From Candidatus Rokuibacteriota bacterium (GTDB lineage Bacteria; Methylomirabilota; Methylomirabilia; Rokubacteriales; CSP1-6), in contig QHSM01000209.1 of assembly GCA_003221595.1 (NCBI GenBank), forward strand, positions 1 through 8,934: a stretch of 8,934 bases of DNA, in the 5' to 3' direction. Below the pieces are notes generated by a model. It was not told the origin of the DNA. It saw only the letters and a program-made list of their open reading frames with translations, and did not search any database. The position numbers were made by a program, and so were the translations under genes. This document shows positions 6,403-8,934 of the stretch, piece by piece (within the stretch, counting starts at the first letter, position 1; each line of letters begins with the position of its first letter).

Positions 6403-7520
6403 TGACTGTAGGGATCGGCGGCATCCCGCAGGCCGTCGCCCACGAGATTGAACGCGAGGACCGACAGGATGACGACCAGGCCGGGGATGAGGAGCCACGG
6501 CGCCAGCGCCACCGTCTGGATGTTCTGCGCCTCCTGGAGCAGGACGCCCCAGCTGATGGCGGGCGGCCGGATCCCGAGGCCCAGAAACGACAGAGAGGTT
6601 TCGCTGATGATCATCGCCGGGATCGCGAGCGTGCTGGTGGCGATGATGTGAGAGAGGAACGTCGGGACCATGTGCCGGACGATGATCCGGCGCCGGCTGG
6701 CGCCCGCCAGCTCCGCCGCCAGCACGAAGTCCTCCTCGCGAAGCGCGAGGAACCGCCCGCGGACCTCGCGCCCGAGCGTCGTCCAGCCCACGAGCGACAG
6801 GATGACCGTGATCGCGAGGAACACCTGCTGGGGCGACCAGTCTCGCGGCAGCGCGGCCGTGAGGGCGAGCCAGACCGGGATCGTCGGCAGGGACTGCAAG
6901 AGCTCGATCAGCCGCTGGATCACGACGTCCGCGAGCCCGCCGACGTAGCCGGAGATCCCGCCGAGCACCACCCCCAGAATCACCGAGAACGTCACGGCGG
7001 TGAGGCCGATCGTCATCGAGGTTCGGGTGCCGTACACGAGGCGCGACCACTGGTCGCGGCCCAGGCGATCGGTGCCGAGAACATGGACGCGCTCACGATC
7101 GCCGGCCGCGGCGGCGCCCAGCAGGTGAACCCGGGCCGGGACGATCCCGAGCAGGCGGTACGGATGCCCCGCGACGAAGAACCCAAGCGGGATCTTCCGG
7201 CTCTCGTCGATGCGCCACTCCATGCGGAGCGTGGTCGGGTTGCGCTTGCCCGTGACCGACGGAACCCAGGGCGAGAGACGCCAGCCGTCGAGCAGGTGCA
7301 GTCGCTGGACGGGAATGAAGGCGAGCCGGGCGTCGGTCGCCTCGGGATCCTGCGTGCTGACGAAATCGGGAAACAGCACGATCGCGTAGAGGACCAGCAG
7401 GACCAGCGCGCTCACGACCGCCAGCCGGTGCCGGCGGAACCGCCACCACACCAGCCGCCAGTTCGACGCGACCGAGATCCGCTCTTCGGGCGTTACCGCG
7501 ATCGCCGCGCTCTCGACCAT
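6399..7520 (-). CDS. peptide ABC transporter permease (DppC/OppC-type, with long periplasmic insert)
   Basis: 373 aa from ATG 7520, one base after the upstream permease stop (7522-7524), with GAGGAAGG 5 nt before it. The N-terminal cytoplasmic WRLVWWRFRRHRLA segment and TM1 (about 33-51) match the OppC_N region. The hallmark VLGTDRLGRDQWSRLVYGTR (147-166) precedes five further membrane segments. The EAA-type coupling loop is DFVLAAELAGASRRRIIVRHMVP (264-286), followed by ISETSLSFLGLGI and SWG at 323-325. The protein is longer than the usual roughly 290-300 aa because about 95 residues (52-146) lie between TM1 and the GTD motif, predicted periplasmic. It ends in DAADPYSQ with the stop overlapping the ATPase start. 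It should form the translocation pore with the DppB-type permease. Confidence 0.93.
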   Translation of the reverse strand: MVESAAIAVTPEERISVASNWRLVWWRFRRHRLAVVSALVLLVLYAIVLFPDFVSTQDPEATDARLAFIPVQRLHLLDGWRLSPWVPSVTGKRNPTTLRMEWRIDESRKIPLGFFVAGHPYRLLGIVPARVHLLGAAAAGDRERVHVLGTDRLGRDQWSRLVYGTRTSMTIGLTAVTFSVILGVVLGGISGYVGGLADVVIQRLIELLQSLPTIPVWLALTAALPRDWSPQQVFLAITVILSLVGWTTLGREVRGRFLALREEDFVLAAELAGASRRRIIVRHMVPTFLSHIIATSTLAIPAMIISETSLSFLGLGIRPPAISWGVLLQEAQNIQTVALAPWLLIPGLVVILSVLAFNLVGDGLRDAADPYSQ

Positions 7521-7521
7521 C

Positions 7522-8511
7522 TCATCCTTCCTCGATCCGGATGCGCGGATCGAGCCAGGCCAGCAGGATGTCGGAGATCAGCGTGCCCACGATGGTGAGA
7601 AAGCAGTAGATGAGCAGGATGCTCCCGGCCAGGTACATGTCCTGGTTGATCAGCGCCCGCAGCAGGAGCGGGCCGATGTTGGGGAGGTTCATGACGGTTG
7701 CCACGATCAGGCTTCCCGAGAACAGGAGCGGGAGGTACCAGCCGATCGTGCTCACCAGGGGATTCAGCGCGAGGCGCGCCGGATAGCGGAGCACGAGACG
7801 CCACTCCGCCAGCCCCTTCGCGCGCGCGGTCGTGACGTAGGGCTTGTTGAGCTCGTCGAGCAGGTTCGCCCGCATGACTCGCGTGAGCCGAGCGGTTCCG
7901 GCGACGCCCAGCACGACGGCCGGCAGCCAGACGTGCTTCAGGAGATCGACGACGCGCGCCGTGCTCCACGGGGCGTCCACGAAGTCCGGTGAGAAGAGGC
8001 CGGTCACCGACAGCCCGAAGTGGGCGAAGGCGACCCACATCAGCACGAGCGCCAGCATGAAGTTCGGCGTCGCGACGCCGACGTAGTTGAGGACCGTGAG
8101 CACGTAGTCGAAGACCGAGCGCGGATGCATGGCCGAGTAGATGCCGGCGGGGATGGCGACGATCCAGGTGATGACGAACGCGAACAGGGCGAGGACCACG
8201 GTCAGCACGAGCCGCTCGCCGATCAGCTCGGCGTTCGGACGCTGGTATTCGAGCGAGAGTCCGAGATTGCCGCTCAGGAGGTTCTGCATCCATTTGAGGT
8301 ACTGCACCCACACCGGCCGGTCGAGGCCGTATTCCTGTCGAAGCGCCTGGATCTGCTCGGCGCTGATCGAGCTTCCCGACGACGCGAGGATGGCCACGTA
8401 CGTGGTGAGGAAGTCGCCCGGGGGCGCTTGCACGATCGCGAAAACGGCTACCGAGAAGAGGAAGAGGAGAACGGGGAGCAGGAGGAGGCGCTTGAGGACG
8501 AATCGAGTCAA
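7522..8511 (-). CDS. peptide ABC transporter permease (DppB/OppB-type)
   Basis: 329 aa from TTG 8511. This start is preferred over an upstream in-frame TTG at 8553 because GGGAG lies 7 nt before it and the protein then begins TRFVLKRLLLLPVLLFLF, like typical DppB proteins. TM1 spans about 8-28. The periplasmic segment carries QIQALRQEYGLDRPVWVQYLKW (53-74) and GNLGLSLEYQRP (81-92), the normal OppB_N motifs. The remaining five helices run from about 101 to 320, with the EAA loop at YVTTARAKGLAEWRLVLRYP (225-244), and the C-terminus ends DPRIRIEEG. It is the first gene of the importer operon, so its promoter should lie in 8512-8787. A substrate-binding protein gene often precedes dppB, but none is found here. 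Confidence 0.92.
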   Translation of the reverse strand: MTRFVLKRLLLLPVLLFLFSVAVFAIVQAPPGDFLTTYVAILASSGSSISAEQIQALRQEYGLDRPVWVQYLKWMQNLLSGNLGLSLEYQRPNAELIGERLVLTVVLALFAFVITWIVAIPAGIYSAMHPRSVFDYVLTVLNYVGVATPNFMLALVLMWVAFAHFGLSVTGLFSPDFVDAPWSTARVVDLLKHVWLPAVVLGVAGTARLTRVMRANLLDELNKPYVTTARAKGLAEWRLVLRYPARLALNPLVSTIGWYLPLLFSGSLIVATVMNLPNIGPLLLRALINQDMYLAGSILLIYCFLTIVGTLISDILLAWLDPRIRIEEG

Positions 8512-8692
8512 CTCACAGCTCCCTCTCTCGGAGAATCCCCCCTCGACACGCAAGCCTCGACGACGACCTATCTTCGCACGTGTTTCTCAGCGACGAGAAG
8601 CAGCGCCGGGTCGTTTCGCACCGTTGAGAAGCTGCAGGCTTGGCTGTCGGTGCTCAGTCACGTCTTTTCCGGAGGTTGCGAGCGTAACAGAC

Positions 8693-8709
8693 TTGGCATT
8701 CCACTTGCG
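8693..8709 (+). promoter_or_regulatory. sigma-54 (RpoN)-type promoter, -24/-12
   Basis: TTGGCATTCCACTTGCG matches the RpoN consensus YTGGCAC-N5-TTGC. The invariant GG (8695-8696) and GC (8707-8708) are separated by exactly 10 nt. Expected initiation is near 8720, giving a leader of about 68 nt before the ATG at 8788, which has its own AAGGAG site. If real, transcription of the downstream gene would need an enhancer-binding activator upstream. I could not identify a clear activator site in 8512-8690. Confidence 0.5.
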
Positions 8710-8768
8710 CCTCCCGACCCAAGCTGATCCGTCCATCGGGACGGCCGCCGCGCTCGGCTCGGCGCAAG
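8704..8768 (+). repeat. inverted repeat with an internal perfect hairpin before the rightward gene
   Basis: CTTGCGCC (8704-8711) is perfectly complementary to GGCGCAAG (8761-8768). Inside lies a perfect 6-bp hairpin, CCGTCC-ATCG-GGACGG (8729-8744). The left outer arm contains the -12 TTGC of the sigma-54 candidate, so the outer stem could form in RNA only from a promoter further upstream. The inner hairpin would be in either transcript, 44 nt before the start codon. The rest of the 276-nt gap (8512-8787) shows nothing else I can name. Confidence 0.35.
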
Positions 8769-8787
8769 GTGAACAAAAGGAGACGTC

Positions 8788-8934
8788 ATGATCAGGAAGC
8801 GGATCGTCCAGTTCGCTGGTCTCGCGGTCATTCTTGGCGCCGCGTCACTCTCATCGTCGACCGTTCCATTGCTCCAACCAGGCGATCCGCTCCCGAACTT
8901 GTCGGCCAGCGAGCTCCAGCGATTCACGGCCGGC
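8788..8934 (+). CDS. exported protein, probably di-haem oxidoreductase / DUF1111-type (partial, C-terminus off the right edge)
   Basis: ATG 8788 follows AAGGAG with 7-nt spacing, and 49 codons are visible. The N-terminus MIRKRIVQFAGLAVILGAASL is a clear Sec signal peptide. The mature start, GDPLPNLSASELQRFTAG (32-49), resembles the opening of di-haem oxidoreductase (DUF1111, cytochrome c peroxidase-like) proteins, where a PLPGL-T-x-x-E-x-x-x-F-x-x-G segment precedes the first CxxCH haem site. No haem motif falls inside the window, so the family call rests on this short resemblance. It is divergent from the ABC operon and sits downstream of the sigma-54 promoter candidate. Confidence 0.5.
   Translation, partial: MIRKRIVQFAGLAVILGAASLSSSTVPLLQPGDPLPNLSASELQRFTAG

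Noticed and set aside
4748..6424. 558-codon minus-strand frame suggesting an ATPase fusion
   Set aside because: Only its last part (from the ATG at 5368) is genuine DppF sequence. The rest is an out-of-frame reading of the DppD gene, so there is no fusion protein.
6393..7598. 401-codon plus-strand open frame opposite the DppC-type permease
   Set aside because: The product is a charged, Arg/Asp/Glu-rich string with no recognisable motif. The minus strand carries an unambiguous permease.
8658..8927. 89-codon minus-strand frame in the right-hand intergenic region
   Set aside because: It has no motif and overlaps the sigma-54 candidate and the well-supported rightward signal-peptide gene.

Overview
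This is a strongly GC-rich chromosomal window. It has compact, mostly ATG/GTG/TTG-started genes and many arginine-rich antisense shadow frames, as expected at high GC. The gene content is an orphan Bug/TctC-type binding protein, a dipeptide/oligopeptide ABC importer cassette, a MshEN-type secretion/pilus ATPase, a FecR/DUF6600 envelope protein and the start of a probable secreted haem protein. This fits a Gram-negative soil or sediment bacterium, for example a Rokubacteria/Methylomirabilota-like or deltaproteobacterial lineage. That placement is an impression from gene families, not a demonstrated one.

Layout. (1) 1-979, minus strand: N-terminal 326 codons of a GspE/PilB-type ATPase, running off the left edge and carrying four MshEN-like 24-residue motifs. 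(2) 979-1103: a 123-nt gap that can fold as a three-way junction and also stays open in the ATPase frame. (3) 1103-2125, minus: a complete TctC/Bug-family periplasmic binding protein without tctA/tctB nearby. (4) 2126-2256: a divergent intergenic region with an interrupted palindrome and clustered half-sites. (5) 2257-4392, plus: a 711-aa secreted FecR-like/DUF6600 protein with a Pro/Gln/Arg-rich tail containing an 18-bp tandem repeat. (6) 4393-4427: a perfect 15-bp hairpin between the convergent genes, with the stop codon of the ABC cassette in its loop. (7) 4410-8511, minus: a peptide-importer operon (permease B, permease C, ATPase D, ATPase F) with stop/start overlaps or a 1-nt gap. (8) 8512-8787: a divergent intergenic region containing a textbook GG-N10-GC sigma-54-type promoter facing right. 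(9) 8788-8934, plus: the first 49 codons of an exported protein resembling di-haem oxidoreductases (DUF1111 type).

How it works together. The four ABC genes would form the membrane and cytoplasmic core of one peptide importer. The last gene is broken: about 91 bp appear to be missing at about 4889-4892, removing the ABC signature and Walker B motifs and shifting the frame. No substrate-binding protein for this importer lies in the window. As read, the cassette is either decaying, complemented by another ATPase, or carries an assembly/sequencing error. I found no CRISPR array, tRNA, rRNA, integrase or transposase. The least ordinary signals are the dppF-like deletion, the quadruple MshEN repeat, the sigma-54 promoter and the structured leader before the ATPase.
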